A DNA stretch of 55,887 nt from Mycobacterium alsense (GCF_002086635.1 NZ_MVHD01000037.1:1-55887); one strand, 5' to 3'; positions 45,705 to 54,714 are shown, counted from the first letter of the stretch. The notes: generated from the letters alone by a model not told the origin. Made by a program: numbers and translations.

Positions 45705-46823
45705 CGGCGGGCGGGTCATGAAGGTCCCCTTGAGCTCCAGGCCGTATTCGATGTCGTCGTAGTCCCGGCCCTCGCGCTTACCCTTGCGCGCCCCGGTCGA
45801 CGGCGGGATCATCATCGGCGGCATCGGGGACGAGGGCATCCCGGATTCCCCCGCCGGCAGCGGGGATACCGCCGACGCGAGTTGCACCGGCGGCTGCGGA
45901 GCGGTCAGCATCCCGACCGCGGCGGGCGGCATGATCAGCCTGCCCATCGAAACACCCACGCCCGCCGCGGCCGTGGGCGCCGCCGTAGAACCGACGGCCC
46001 TGATCGCGTTGGCCAGGTCGGCGCCGGCCGCCGACAGCGCCGCCTCGCCCTCCGACAAACCCTGGCCCACACTGCTGCCCACGTTCTGCAGCGCCTGCGC
46101 CGCATTGGCCTGCGCCAGATAGCTGAGCAGGGTGATGGGGAATCCGCCGGCGATGAACTGGTTCGCGTATTTGTTGGCCAACCCGAACCAGCCCACCTGC
46201 GGGTCGAAGCCGCCGGGGGTGCCCAGGATCGACTCCAGGAAATCCCCGATCGGGGTCGAGGCCGCGGGCGCGGCGGCGGTTTGCGCGGCGGCCGCGGCCG
46301 GGTTGGCGATCGCGGGCGGCGACACGAACTGCGGCAGCCGCGTGGCCTGCGCCGACGTCGCCGCGTAGCGATACATCGCCGCCGAATTGTTGACCCACAT
46401 GCCCTCGTACTGGCTGTCGGTCTCGGCGATCGCCACGCTGTTGGTCCCGAGCCAATTGGTGGCCACCAGCCGTGCCAGCCGGGTGCGGTTGGCGGTGACC
46501 TGTACCGGGAAAACGACTGTCCGGCAAGCTAATTCGAATGCCATCGCGACGGCCCGCATCGACGAGGCGAGCCGCTCGCACTGCTGTGCGGTGGTGCGCA
46601 GCCAGGTGATGTAGGGGTCGACGGCCGAGATCATGGCCATCGAGGACGGGCCCTGCCAGTCCTCGGCCAGCGACGAGAGCACCGTGGCGTAGTCGGGCAG
46701 CGCGTCCTCCACCTCGACACCCAGCCTCGCCCAGACCGCCGAGGCCTCGATCAACGACCCGGCGCCCGGCCCCGAGTGGATCAGCGCCGCGGTGATCTCG
46801 GGGGGCAGCGTCCCAAAATCCAT
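45693..46823 (-). CDS. PPE family protein (tandem pair, downstream member)
   Basis: A 376-residue PPE protein. PPE domain 1-180 begins MDFGTLPPEITAALIHSGPG and has the WxG-like turn DWQGPSS; then an Ala-rich linker, the conserved STPIGDFLESILGTPGGF, GWFGLANKYANQF and a C-terminal region with GVGVSMGRLIMPP, a variant of the SVP layout. Basic/acidic tail GARKGKREGRDYDDIEYG. No PE partner is adjacent. Overlaps the 3' end of the ATPase gene by 12 nt. Exported by type VII secretion by family rule. Confidence 0.9.
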   Translation of the reverse strand: MDFGTLPPEITAALIHSGPGAGSLIEASAVWARLGVEVEDALPDYATVLSSLAEDWQGPSSMAMISAVDPYITWLRTTAQQCERLASSMRAVAMAFELACRTVVFPVQVTANRTRLARLVATNWLGTNSVAIAETDSQYEGMWVNNSAAMYRYAATSAQATRLPQFVSPPAIANPAAAAAQTAAAPAASTPIGDFLESILGTPGGFDPQVGWFGLANKYANQFIAGGFPITLLSYLAQANAAQALQNVGSSVGQGLSEGEAALSAAGADLANAIRAVGSTAAPTAAAGVGVSMGRLIMPPAAVGMLTAPQPPVQLASAVSPLPAGESGMPSSPMPPMMIPPSTGARKGKREGRDYDDIEYGLELKGTFMTRPPSAG

Positions 46824-46849
46824 GACTCAGGCGGTTCTCATGGCGGCCG

Positions 46850-47986
46850 TCATCCCGCCGAGGGGGGCGGGTGGATCACCGATCCCTTGACCTGCTTGCC
46901 GATTTCGAGGTCCTCGGACTTGGGCTGCTTCCTCTTGCGCCAGCCGCTGCCCGCCGAGATGGGCGGCGGCATCAGCGGCGGGAGCATGCCGAACCCGGCC
47001 TCCCCGGCGTCGATCGGCGAGGCCGCCGACGCCAGCTGCACGGGGGTCTGCGCTGCGGGCAACAACCCCACCACCGCCGGCGGCGCGGTGAGCTTGCCCA
47101 TCGACACCCCGACGCCCAGCGACGCCGTCGGCGCCGATCCGGCGCTCCTGATCGCATCGGCCAGGCCGATCTCGGAAGCCCCCAGCGCCGACTCCCCCTC
47201 GGCGAGACCCTGACCCACGTCGCTGCCCACGCTCTGCAGCGCCTGGGCGGACGTGCTCTGCGCCACGTAGCTGAGCATGTTGATGGGAAACCCCGACGAG
47301 ATGAACTGGTTCGCATAGGTATTCGCCAGCCCGAACCAACCCGTGTTGGGGTCGAAGCCGAAGGGGGTGCCCACGATCGACTCCAGGAAATCCCCGATCG
47401 GGGTCGAGGCCGCCGGCGCGGCGGCGGCCGGCGCGGCGGTGGCCTGGGCGGCCGTCCCCGCGGGGCCGGCGATCGGGGGCGGCGAGGAGAACCCCGGCAG
47501 CTCGGTGGCCTGGTCGGAGGCCGCCTGATAGCGGGTCAGGGCCGCGGAGTTCGTCGCCCACATGCCCTGGTATTCGTCCTCGGCCGCCGCGATCGCCGGA
47601 AGGTTGCTGCCGAACCGGTTGGTGGCCACCAGTTGGGCCAGGCGCGTCCTGTTGGCGGTCACCGTCGCAAGCGGAACGACCGCCGAGCGCGCGGCGTTGA
47701 ACGCCGCCGCGGCGGCCTGCGCCGAGGAAGCCATCAGCTGCGACTGCTGGGCGGTGTCGCGCAGCCACGCGATGTAGGGCTGGACGGCCTGCAGCATCGC
47801 CGTCGACGACGGGCCGCTCCACGACTCCGTCAGCGCGGACACCACCGAGGTGTAGGTGCTGACCGTGTTCTCCAACTCGGTGCCCAGGCGCTGCCAGGCG
47901 GCGGACGCTTCGACCAGCGAGGCGGCGCCCGGCCCGGAGTGCATGAGCGCGGAGGTCACCTCGGGGGGCAGCGCTAGTACATCCAT
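46850..47986 (-). CDS. PPE family protein (tandem pair, upstream member)
   Basis: A 378-residue paralogue of the downstream gene: MDVLALPPEVTSALMHSGPG, SWSGPSS, STPIGDFLESIVGTPFGF, GWFGLANTYANQFI, GVGVSMGKLTAPP, ending VKGSVIHPPPSAG against LKGTFMTRPPSAG. ATG at 47986. Only 26 bp separate the two stop-to-start, so they are probably co-transcribed. Confidence 0.9.
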   Translation of the reverse strand: MDVLALPPEVTSALMHSGPGAASLVEASAAWQRLGTELENTVSTYTSVVSALTESWSGPSSTAMLQAVQPYIAWLRDTAQQSQLMASSAQAAAAAFNAARSAVVPLATVTANRTRLAQLVATNRFGSNLPAIAAAEDEYQGMWATNSAALTRYQAASDQATELPGFSSPPPIAGPAGTAAQATAAPAAAAPAASTPIGDFLESIVGTPFGFDPNTGWFGLANTYANQFISSGFPINMLSYVAQSTSAQALQSVGSDVGQGLAEGESALGASEIGLADAIRSAGSAPTASLGVGVSMGKLTAPPAVVGLLPAAQTPVQLASAASPIDAGEAGFGMLPPLMPPPISAGSGWRKRKQPKSEDLEIGKQVKGSVIHPPPSAG

Positions 47987-48180
47987 GGCATTTCACATTC
48001 CCCTGTACGGGGAGCGAACCCGGAAATCGCGTTGACGGCGCCGCGATAACTGCTCAAACATTGCGCCTCGACGCCCCACGTGCCGGATCCTTCCCCCGTT
48101 GGTAACGGATGAGACGAACGATATACCTGTGGCGCCGGCGGGCGAAGCGGTACGCAGGCTTCGTTGAGCAGCGAGAACGC
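47987..48180. other. Intergenic region of the PPE pair
   Basis: 194 bp. It must contain the leftward promoter of the PPE pair; TACAGGGG and other weak candidates are seen but none convincing. A rightward TATACCT lies at 48120-48126 with no supported gene after it. Confidence 0.5.
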
Positions 48181-48990
48181 TCACACGGTGACCGAGGCGC
48201 CGCGCCCCACCGTGATGATTCGCTCGGCGAAGCCGCGGCGCTGCATCTCGCCGACGAAGTCGGCCAATGGCGAGGCGAAGACCCCGTAGTCGTTGAAATG
48301 GATCGGGATCACCTCCGGCAGCGCGAGCGCCGCCACCAATTCCGCGCCCTGGCGGCCGTCCATGGTCACCGTCAGCCCGAACGGCAGCCGGCGCCCGGCC
48401 GGCAGGCGGGTTCCGCCGAGGTGCAGCATCCCGACGTCGATCGCGTCGAAACGGGCGGGAATCTCGTTGAGTTCGTCCACGAGCAGGGTGTCGCCGGACA
48501 CGTACAGTCGGCGGACCGACTCGTCGGCGTCGACGAATTCCAGCATGGTGCCCATGACCGGCGGCAGCAGCCGCCGTGCCCACACCGGCGCGTGGCGCCC
48601 CGGGAGCGACGTGATGTGAATCGTGTTGGCGCCCTTGATGATCGTGTGGCGCTGCCAGGTCGACAACGCGACCGCCTGGTCGAAGCCGCGGTGGCGCAGC
48701 CGCTTGGCCGCGTGTGGGGTGGTCACGACCGGAAGCGCGTGGTCGAGCCCCCGCTGGGCCACCCTGTCCCAGTGATCGCCGTGCAGGTGCGACAGCACGA
48801 TGGCGTCGATCGGCGGCAGTTCCTCGATGCTCAGCGCCGGTTCCTCGAGTCGCCGGGATGCCAGCCCGTAGCCCAGGTACGCGTGCTGCCCGCGGTGCAG
48901 GAAATTCGGATCGGTCAACAGCGTCAGCCCGCCGGCAGCGATCAACGTGGTGGCATTGCCGACGAACGTGACGGTGATGTCCATCGCCAC
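48181..48990 (-). CDS. Metallo-beta-lactamase-fold hydrolase
   Basis: A 269-residue protein of the UlaG/RomA-like group. Metal motif SHLHGDHWD at 67-75 (His68, His70, Asp72, His73), later SLPGRHAP, YVSGDTLLVDE and a final HFNDYGVF histidine. N-terminal VTFVGNATTLIAAGGLTLLTDPNF is typical. Substrate unknown; relatives hydrolyse lactones or phosphodiesters such as NAPE. GTG at 48990 or ATG at 48984 starts it. Confidence 0.85.
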   Translation of the reverse strand: MAMDITVTFVGNATTLIAAGGLTLLTDPNFLHRGQHAYLGYGLASRRLEEPALSIEELPPIDAIVLSHLHGDHWDRVAQRGLDHALPVVTTPHAAKRLRHRGFDQAVALSTWQRHTIIKGANTIHITSLPGRHAPVWARRLLPPVMGTMLEFVDADESVRRLYVSGDTLLVDELNEIPARFDAIDVGMLHLGGTRLPAGRRLPFGLTVTMDGRQGAELVAALALPEVIPIHFNDYGVFASPLADFVGEMQRRGFAERIITVGRGASVTV

Positions 48991-49020
48991 GGGCTACCCA
49001 GTCGCCGGGTGTTCACGCGC

Positions 49021-50565
49021 TCAGAATGGCGGCGGATCCTCATCGCCGGTGGGTGGGGCGGGGCCGAAGTAGTCGCCGGTCTCCGATTTTCGGGTCGGGT
49101 GGGCTTGGCGGGCTTGGCGGGCTTGGCGGGCTTGGCGGTTGTGGCGGCGTTCGGTGGCCACCCGGTGGGCGCGCTCCTGGGCGCGGGTGCGCCGGCGCCG
49201 GGGCATCATGGCGGTGCGCTGGGGGCAGGGCTCGGTGCGCGGCGGCCCTTTGGGTGGCTGGCCGGTGGGCACACACACGCTGGGGAACAGCAGCGCGCTG
49301 CCGGGGGTGGTGACGTAGGTGTTCCCGTCGGGCAGCGTCCAGATCACGGTGCCATCGGGCAGTTGCTGATCACGCCACCAACAAAAGGTTTTCAGCAAAT
49401 GATGCACCTTGCATAGACATTTGAGGTTGCTCGCGTGAGTGGCCCCGCCTCGGCTGTAGGGGATCGTATGGTCGACCTCGCAGCGCGTGGCCGGGCGGTC
49501 ACAACCCGGCGCCCGACAGGTCAAGTCCCGGCACCGCACGAAGTCGGTCAACCGTCGCGACGGCACGTAGCCCTTCTCCGGGGCCGCGTCGCTGGGGTGC
49601 AACAGCGGCACCAGCTTGGCCGATTTGGCGAGCTCGGCGACGAGTTCGGGCGGGATCAGCCCATCGGCGCCGATTTCGGAGCCCGGGGTGGTGCCGTGGC
49701 CCTGGACGGTGGCGTGCTCCCCGATGACGTGGATGACCACCGGCCCGGCCGCCGGCTTGGCGCCGGCGGCGCAATCCGACCGTGCGCAGCGACAGCCCAG
49801 CCGATCCGCCCCGGCGGCCAGCGCCCCCAGCGCATCGGCGCGGCGCTGCTCGCGGGTGCGCGGATCGTGGCCGCACACGGTGGCCGCCAACGCATCCAAC
49901 CGCTGATCCAGCGCGTGCGCGTCAACGCTGAACAGGGTGCCGTTGATCTGCGAGATCCCAGATTCGGCCAGATCGCCGATCCAGATCTCGCGATCGCGCT
50001 GATGCTTGGCGCGGCGCCGCACCGCATCCCGATCCACTCGGGCGACGATCTTGTCCACCTGCCCGGCCAGCCGGCCCCGCGTCATCGACGGCCAGCGCGC
50101 CACATTGGCCGCCAACGCGGTGTCCACCTTGCCCAGCACGTCGCGGTCGGTGACCAGATCGGTGCGATACACCAGGGTTTGAAACACCCGGTAATCGATA
50201 TCGCCGGCCTTGAACACCTCAGCGACCTTCGGCAGGCGCTCACGCATCGCCCGCGCATAGCGCAACCGGCTGGCGGCCAGGCCCTGGCTGATCCGCAACA
50301 CCGCCGCGACCTCGGCGGCCACCGCCTCCATCGTGTCGATCGCCCAGTCCTCGGTGTCCGAGCAGCGCGACAGCCGATAGCAAAACAACTCCCCGATCAA
50401 CGCCAGCTGCGCGGCGGCCTGCCGATTCTCCGCCCGCGACGCCGCAGCGATCCGGTTCAGCAGGGCCGTGGACTGCGCCGTCGTCGACGGATAACGCCGC
50501 TCGAACAACTCATCAAAGCGCGCGATCACCGCAGCCCGCGACCCCGGACCCGACTCATCGAACAT
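49021..50565 (-). CDS. 13E12-type DUF222/HNH endonuclease-domain protein
   Basis: A 514-residue protein of the mycobacterial REP13E12 family: DUF222 domain (about 20-330), then an HNH nuclease motif CRAPGCDRPATRCEVDHTIPYS followed by NLKCLCKVHHLLK. The C-terminal 80 residues are basic and contain RQARQARQA repeats. ATG at 50565 (MFDESGPGSR) is chosen because a TATACT lies seven bases upstream and a SOS box spans the start. The family includes damage-induced genes and prophage-like integration targets in M. tuberculosis; biochemical role unknown. Confidence 0.88.
   Translation of the reverse strand: MFDESGPGSRAAVIARFDELFERRYPSTTAQSTALLNRIAAASRAENRQAAAQLALIGELFCYRLSRCSDTEDWAIDTMEAVAAEVAAVLRISQGLAASRLRYARAMRERLPKVAEVFKAGDIDYRVFQTLVYRTDLVTDRDVLGKVDTALAANVARWPSMTRGRLAGQVDKIVARVDRDAVRRRAKHQRDREIWIGDLAESGISQINGTLFSVDAHALDQRLDALAATVCGHDPRTREQRRADALGALAAGADRLGCRCARSDCAAGAKPAAGPVVIHVIGEHATVQGHGTTPGSEIGADGLIPPELVAELAKSAKLVPLLHPSDAAPEKGYVPSRRLTDFVRCRDLTCRAPGCDRPATRCEVDHTIPYSRGGATHASNLKCLCKVHHLLKTFCWWRDQQLPDGTVIWTLPDGNTYVTTPGSALLFPSVCVPTGQPPKGPPRTEPCPQRTAMMPRRRRTRAQERAHRVATERRHNRQARQARQARQAHPTRKSETGDYFGPAPPTGDEDPPPF
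49102..49137 (-). repeat. 9-bp tandem repeat in the 13E12-type gene
   Basis: GGCTTGGCG (plus strand) occurs four times without a mismatch at 49102, 49111, 49120 and 49129, encoding (RQA)n on the minus strand. Copy changes would keep the frame. Confidence 0.85.
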
Positions 50566-50573
50566 ACGTTCGA
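50558..50573. promoter_or_regulatory. Mycobacterial SOS (LexA) box overlapping the start of the 13E12-type gene
   Basis: TCGAACATACGTTCGA is a perfect match to TCGAAC-N4-GTTCGA, the LexA site of mycobacteria. It covers the ATG (50563-50565) and touches the -10 element, so bound LexA would block transcription directly. Confidence 0.85.
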
Positions 50574-50578
50574 GTATA
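50573..50578 (-). promoter_or_regulatory. -10 element of the 13E12-type gene, leaderless
   Basis: TATACT on the minus strand, seven bases before the ATG at 50565, adjoining the SOS box. Confidence 0.6.
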
Positions 50579-50637
50579 GCGACGCGGACTGACACGCTGT
50601 GGCCGCCGGCCCAAGTTGTGGATAAACGGCTGCAGCG

Positions 50638-51480
50638 CTACGGACCCGTCCGGCCGCTGACGAACTCGCGGCGCGCACCGGTCAGCGGGTCGTCGAACGA
50701 GATGCGCTGCGCCAGCAGCCGCAGCGGCGTGCTGAAGTCGTCGGCCGTCACGTCAATCACATAGGGATACAACGGGTCTCCGACGATCGGCACCCCGAGC
50801 GAGGCCATGTGCAGGCGCAGCTGGTGGGTGCGTCCGGTGCGCGGCGTCAGGCGGTACAACCCGTCCGGGGAGACGAGCTCCACCAGCGTCTCCGCGTTGG
50901 GCGCACCCGGCTCGGTGACAGCCTGTAAACTTCCGCGCCGCTTGATGATTCGGCTGCGCACCACGCGCGGCAGCGCCAGCGAAGGATCGACGGCCGCCCG
51001 CGCCAGGTAGGTCTTGGCGACCAGGCCGCGGGCGAACAGCGTCTGGTACGCGCCGCGCACCTCGCGCCGAACCGTGAACACCAGCACGCCCGCCGTCAGG
51101 CGGTCGAGCCGATGCGCCGGGCTCAGCTCGGGCAGGCCCAGCTCCCGCCGCAGCCGCACCAGCGCGGTCTGCGCGACGTGGCGCCCCCGCGGCATGGTGG
51201 CCAAAAAATGCGGCTTGTCGACCACCACGATGTCGTCGTCACGATGCAGAATCGGCATCTCGAACGGCACCGGAACCTCTTCGCGCAGCTCGCGATACAG
51301 GTACACAAACGAACCCGCCGACAGCACCGTCGTCTCATCGACCGCCACCCCGTCGGCGTCGACGACCTCGCGGTCGGCCACCCCGAACCGCGCCGTCAGC
51401 TCGGCCAGCACCGGGCCGCCGCGCAGCCGCACCCGCGCGGGGCCGAGCCCGTCGCGCACGGGAAGCGGGGCGGGCCTCAA
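50638..51480 (-). CDS. RluA-family RNA pseudouridine synthase (Rv3300c homologue)
   Basis: A 280-residue enzyme. The catalytic motif is SPAHRLDRLTAGVLVF with Asp126; VVDKPHFLATMPRG and PRTGRTHQLRLHMASLGVPIVGDPLY are the other family blocks. An N-terminal S4-like part precedes it. The start is most likely the TTG at 51480: GAGG lies eight bases upstream, and the next in-frame codon choice (GTG of VRDGLG) would cut the N terminus. Target uridine (rRNA or tRNA) unknown. It begins eight bases after the glpD2 stop. Confidence 0.88.
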   Translation of the reverse strand: MRPAPLPVRDGLGPARVRLRGGPVLAELTARFGVADREVVDADGVAVDETTVLSAGSFVYLYRELREEVPVPFEMPILHRDDDIVVVDKPHFLATMPRGRHVAQTALVRLRRELGLPELSPAHRLDRLTAGVLVFTVRREVRGAYQTLFARGLVAKTYLARAAVDPSLALPRVVRSRIIKRRGSLQAVTEPGAPNAETLVELVSPDGLYRLTPRTGRTHQLRLHMASLGVPIVGDPLYPYVIDVTADDFSTPLRLLAQRISFDDPLTGARREFVSGRTGP

Positions 51481-51494
51481 CTGGGCCTCAACTG
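51473..51494. repeat. 11-bp direct repeat at the rluA-like/glpD2 junction
   Basis: GGGCCTCAACT at 51473-51483 and 51484-51494, exact and adjacent. It covers the start of the rluA-like gene and the stop of glpD2, and one copy supplies the GAGG ribosome site. M. tuberculosis has phoY1 between these two genes. Confidence 0.8.
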
Positions 51495-53266
51495 AGCGGA
51501 ACCGGCTCGAGGATCTCGGCGCGCGCCTCGGGCGCGCTGGCCCGCAATTCGTCCGCCGACACGTCGTCGGGCTGGGCCTGCGACAGGACCTCGGCCTCCA
51601 CCCGCGCGGTGTAGTTGGCGACCTCGCGGTCGACGTCGGCGGCGCTCCAGCCGAGCACCGGCGCCACCACCTCGGCGACCTCGCGGGCGCAGTCGACGCC
51701 GCGGTGCGAGTACTCGATCGAGATGCGCATCCGGCGGGCCAGGATGTCCTCCAGGTGCAGGGCCCCCTCGGCGGCGGCCGCGTACAGCGCCTCCACCCGC
51801 AGGTAGCCCGGGGCCTCCTTGATGGGGCTGAGCAGGTCCGGCGCGTCGGCCGCCAGGGCCAGTACGTCGTCGATCAGCGAACCGTAGCGGTCCAGCAGGT
51901 GGCGCACCCGGTACGGGTGCAGACCCTGCAGCGTCGCGACGTGCTCGACCTGGTTGACCAGCGCGAAGTACCCGTCGGCGCCCAGCAGGCTCACCTTCTC
52001 GGTGATCGACGGCGCCACCCGGGCCGGGATGAACTGCGCGGCGGCGTCGATCGCGTCGGCGGCCATCACCCGGTAGGTCGTGTACTTGCCGCCGGCGATC
52101 GCCACCAGCCCGGGCGCGGGCACCGCCACCGCGTGCTCGCGCGACAGCTTGGACGTCTCCTCGCTCTCGCCCGCCAGCAGCGGCCGCAGCCCCGCGTACA
52201 CGCCGTCGATGTCGGCGTGGGTGAGCGGCGTGGCCAGCACCGTGTTGACGGTCCCGAGGATGTAGTCGATGTCGGCCTTGGTGGCCGCGGGGTGGGCAAG
52301 GTCGAGGTTCCAGTCGGTGTCGGTGGTGCCGATGATCCAGTGGCTGCCCCACGGTATGACGAACATCACCGACTTCTCGGTGCGCAGGATGATCGCGACG
52401 TCGCTGACGATGCGGTCCCGCGGCACCACGACGTGCACGCCCTTGGAGGCGCGCACCTGGAACCGCCCGCGCTGCTTGGACAGCGCCTGGATCTCGTCGG
52501 TCCACACCCCGGTCGCGTTGACCACGACGTGGCCGCGGACCTCGGTGATCGCGCCGTCCTCGGAGTCGCGCACCCGCACGCCGGTCACCCGATCGCCCTC
52601 GCGCAGCAGCGCGACCACCTGGGTGGAGGAGCGCACCACCGCCCCGTAGTGCGCGGCCGTGCGCGCGACCGTCATGGTGTGGCGCGCGTCGTCGACGACG
52701 GTGTCGTAGTAGCGAATCCCCCCGATCAGGGACGTCCGCTTCAGCCCCGGGCTCAGCCGCAGGGCGCCGGCGCGGGTCAGATGCTTTTGCGCCGGAACGG
52801 ATTTCGCGCCACCCAGGCGGTCGTAGAGGAAAATGCCCGCGGCGACGTACGGACGTTCCCAGCAGCGCTTGGTCAGCGGGAACAAGAACGGCATCGGCTT
52901 CACCAGGTGCGGCGCCAGCTTGGTCAGCGAGAGCTCGCGTTCGTAGAGCGCCTCGCGGACCAGACCGAACTCCAGCTGCTCGAGGTAGCGCAGCCCGCCG
53001 TGGAACATCTTCGACGAGCGGCTCGACGTCCCCGACGCCAGATCGCGGGCCTCGACCATCGCCACCTTGAGCCCGCGGGTGGCGGCGTCCAGCGCGCATC
53101 CGGCGCCCACCACGCCGCCGCCGATGACCACCACGTCGAACTGCTCGGCGCCGAGCCGCTCCCAGGCCGCCGCGCGCGTGGCGGGCCCGAGCGTGGAGGC
53201 GGGCGGCGACGAATCGGGCACGACGACAGACTCCCATCGGTTACTCGTCGGTAGCGTTTGCTGCAC
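51488..53266 (-). CDS. glpD2: Glycerol-3-phosphate dehydrogenase GlpD2
   Basis: A 592-residue FAD enzyme. FDVVVIGGGVVGAGCALDAATRG is the dinucleotide-binding motif (about 43-65), then ASGTSSRSSKMFHGGLRYLEQ, and near 330 GTTDTDW, typical of aerobic GlpD. It passes electrons from glycerol 3-phosphate to the quinone pool at the membrane. GTG at 53266 is the furthest start; similarity to remembered M. tuberculosis GlpD2 begins near residue 24, so a shorter form is possible. Confidence 0.92.
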   Translation of the reverse strand: MQQTLPTSNRWESVVVPDSSPPASTLGPATRAAAWERLGAEQFDVVVIGGGVVGAGCALDAATRGLKVAMVEARDLASGTSSRSSKMFHGGLRYLEQLEFGLVREALYERELSLTKLAPHLVKPMPFLFPLTKRCWERPYVAAGIFLYDRLGGAKSVPAQKHLTRAGALRLSPGLKRTSLIGGIRYYDTVVDDARHTMTVARTAAHYGAVVRSSTQVVALLREGDRVTGVRVRDSEDGAITEVRGHVVVNATGVWTDEIQALSKQRGRFQVRASKGVHVVVPRDRIVSDVAIILRTEKSVMFVIPWGSHWIIGTTDTDWNLDLAHPAATKADIDYILGTVNTVLATPLTHADIDGVYAGLRPLLAGESEETSKLSREHAVAVPAPGLVAIAGGKYTTYRVMAADAIDAAAQFIPARVAPSITEKVSLLGADGYFALVNQVEHVATLQGLHPYRVRHLLDRYGSLIDDVLALAADAPDLLSPIKEAPGYLRVEALYAAAAEGALHLEDILARRMRISIEYSHRGVDCAREVAEVVAPVLGWSAADVDREVANYTARVEAEVLSQAQPDDVSADELRASAPEARAEILEPVPLS

Positions 53267-53292
53267 CCAGGCTAGCCGTTTTCGTTCGGGTT

Positions 53293-54714
53293 TCAGTCCA
53301 GATCGTCGTGGGCCATCAACCGGCGCGCGGCCTCGGTGATGGAGCCCGACAGCGACGGGTAGACGGCCAGCGTCTGCGCCAGCTCGTTGACCGTGATGCG
53401 GTTCTGCACGGCCACCGCGATCGGCAGGATCAGCTCGGAGGCGATCGGCGCCACCACCACGCCGCCGATCACCACGCCGGTGGACCTGCGGCAGAACACC
53501 TTGACGAAGCCCTGCCGCAGCCCCGACATCTTCGCCCGCGCGTTGGTCCGCAGCGGCAGCATGATGGTGCGGGCGGGCACCGAACCGTCGTCGATCATCG
53601 ACTGCGGCACCCCGACGGCCGCGATCTCGGGCCGGGTGAACACCGTCGCCGCCACGGTGCGCAGCCGGATCGGGCTGACGCCCTCCCCCAGCGCGTGATA
53701 CATCGCGATGCGGCCCTGCATGGCGGCCACGGACGCCAACAGCAGCAGCCCGGTGCAGTCGCCCGCGGCGTAGATGCCGGGCACCGAGGTGCGCGACACC
53801 CGGTCTACCCGCAGGTAGTTGCCGGCGCCCAGCTCGATGCCCACCCGTTCCAGGCCCAACCCGCTCGTGTTGGGCACCGACCCGATCGTCATCAGCGCGT
53901 GGCTGCCCTCGACGGTGCGCCCGTCGGTCATCGTGACCAAAACCCCGGCTTCGGTGCGGGTGACCGACTCCGCCCGGGCGTTCTTGACCAGGTTGACGCC
54001 CCGTTCGGCGAACGATTCCTCGAGCACCCGCGCGGCGTCGGCGTCCTCGTAGGGCAGCACCCGGTCCCGGCTGGCCGCCACGGTCACCTGCACACCCAGC
54101 TCGGTGTAGGCGTGCACGAATTCGGCGCCCGTGACGCCCGAGCCGACGACGACGAGGTGCTCGGGCAGCGCCGCGAGGTCGTAGAGCTGCCGCCAGGTCA
54201 GGATGCGCTCGCCGTCGGGCCGGGCCGACGGCAGGACGCGCGGGCTGGCGCCGGTGGCGATGAGCACGACGTCGGCCTCGTACTCGCTGGTGGTGCCGTC
54301 GGAATGGGTGGCCTTGACGCGGTGGCGGGCCAGCCCGGGCGTGGGGTCGACGAGCTCGCCCCGGCCCGCGACCACGCGCACCCCCATGCTGTGCAGCTGG
54401 GCGGCGATGTCGGCGGACTGCTCGGCGGCGAGCCTCTTGACCCGGGCGTGGATTTGCGGCAACGAGATCTTGGCGTCGTCGATGTCGATGTCGAAGCCCA
54501 GCCGCGGCGCCCGGCGCAGCTCGGTGCGCAGCCCGGTGGAGGCGATGAACGTCTTGGACGGCACGCAGTCGTCGAGCACGGCCGCCCCGCCGACGCCCTC
54601 GGCGTCGATGACGGTGACGTCGGGAGCGTCGGGCCGCTCCGAGCCTAAGGTCGCGGCGACCAGCGCGGCTTCGTAACCCGCCGGCCCCCCGCCGAGGATT
54701 ACGATGCGGGTCAC
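53293..54714 (-). CDS. lpdA: Flavoprotein disulfide reductase-like LpdA (quinone reductase)
   Basis: A 473-residue protein. VTRIVILGGGPAGYEAALVAA binds FAD; VLDDCVPSKTFIAS has one cysteine where lipoamide dehydrogenases have the CxxxxC pair, so it should not be a dihydrolipoamide dehydrogenase; VVVGSGVTGAEFVHAYTELG binds NAD(P)H; IYAAGDCTG and VYPSLSGSITEAARRL close it. M. tuberculosis LpdA (Rv3303c) is an NAD(P)H:quinone reductase. GTG at 54714 (another at 54717). 26 nt before glpD2; likely co-transcribed. Confidence 0.92.
   Translation of the reverse strand: MTRIVILGGGPAGYEAALVAATLGSERPDAPDVTVIDAEGVGGAAVLDDCVPSKTFIASTGLRTELRRAPRLGFDIDIDDAKISLPQIHARVKRLAAEQSADIAAQLHSMGVRVVAGRGELVDPTPGLARHRVKATHSDGTTSEYEADVVLIATGASPRVLPSARPDGERILTWRQLYDLAALPEHLVVVGSGVTGAEFVHAYTELGVQVTVAASRDRVLPYEDADAARVLEESFAERGVNLVKNARAESVTRTEAGVLVTMTDGRTVEGSHALMTIGSVPNTSGLGLERVGIELGAGNYLRVDRVSRTSVPGIYAAGDCTGLLLLASVAAMQGRIAMYHALGEGVSPIRLRTVAATVFTRPEIAAVGVPQSMIDDGSVPARTIMLPLRTNARAKMSGLRQGFVKVFCRRSTGVVIGGVVVAPIASELILPIAVAVQNRITVNELAQTLAVYPSLSGSITEAARRLMAHDDLD

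Noticed and set aside
53293..54714. Annotation of lpdA as dihydrolipoamide dehydrogenase
   Set aside because: Only one cysteine is present at the redox site (VLDDCVPSK), so the disulfide chemistry is not possible; quinone reductase fits the family.
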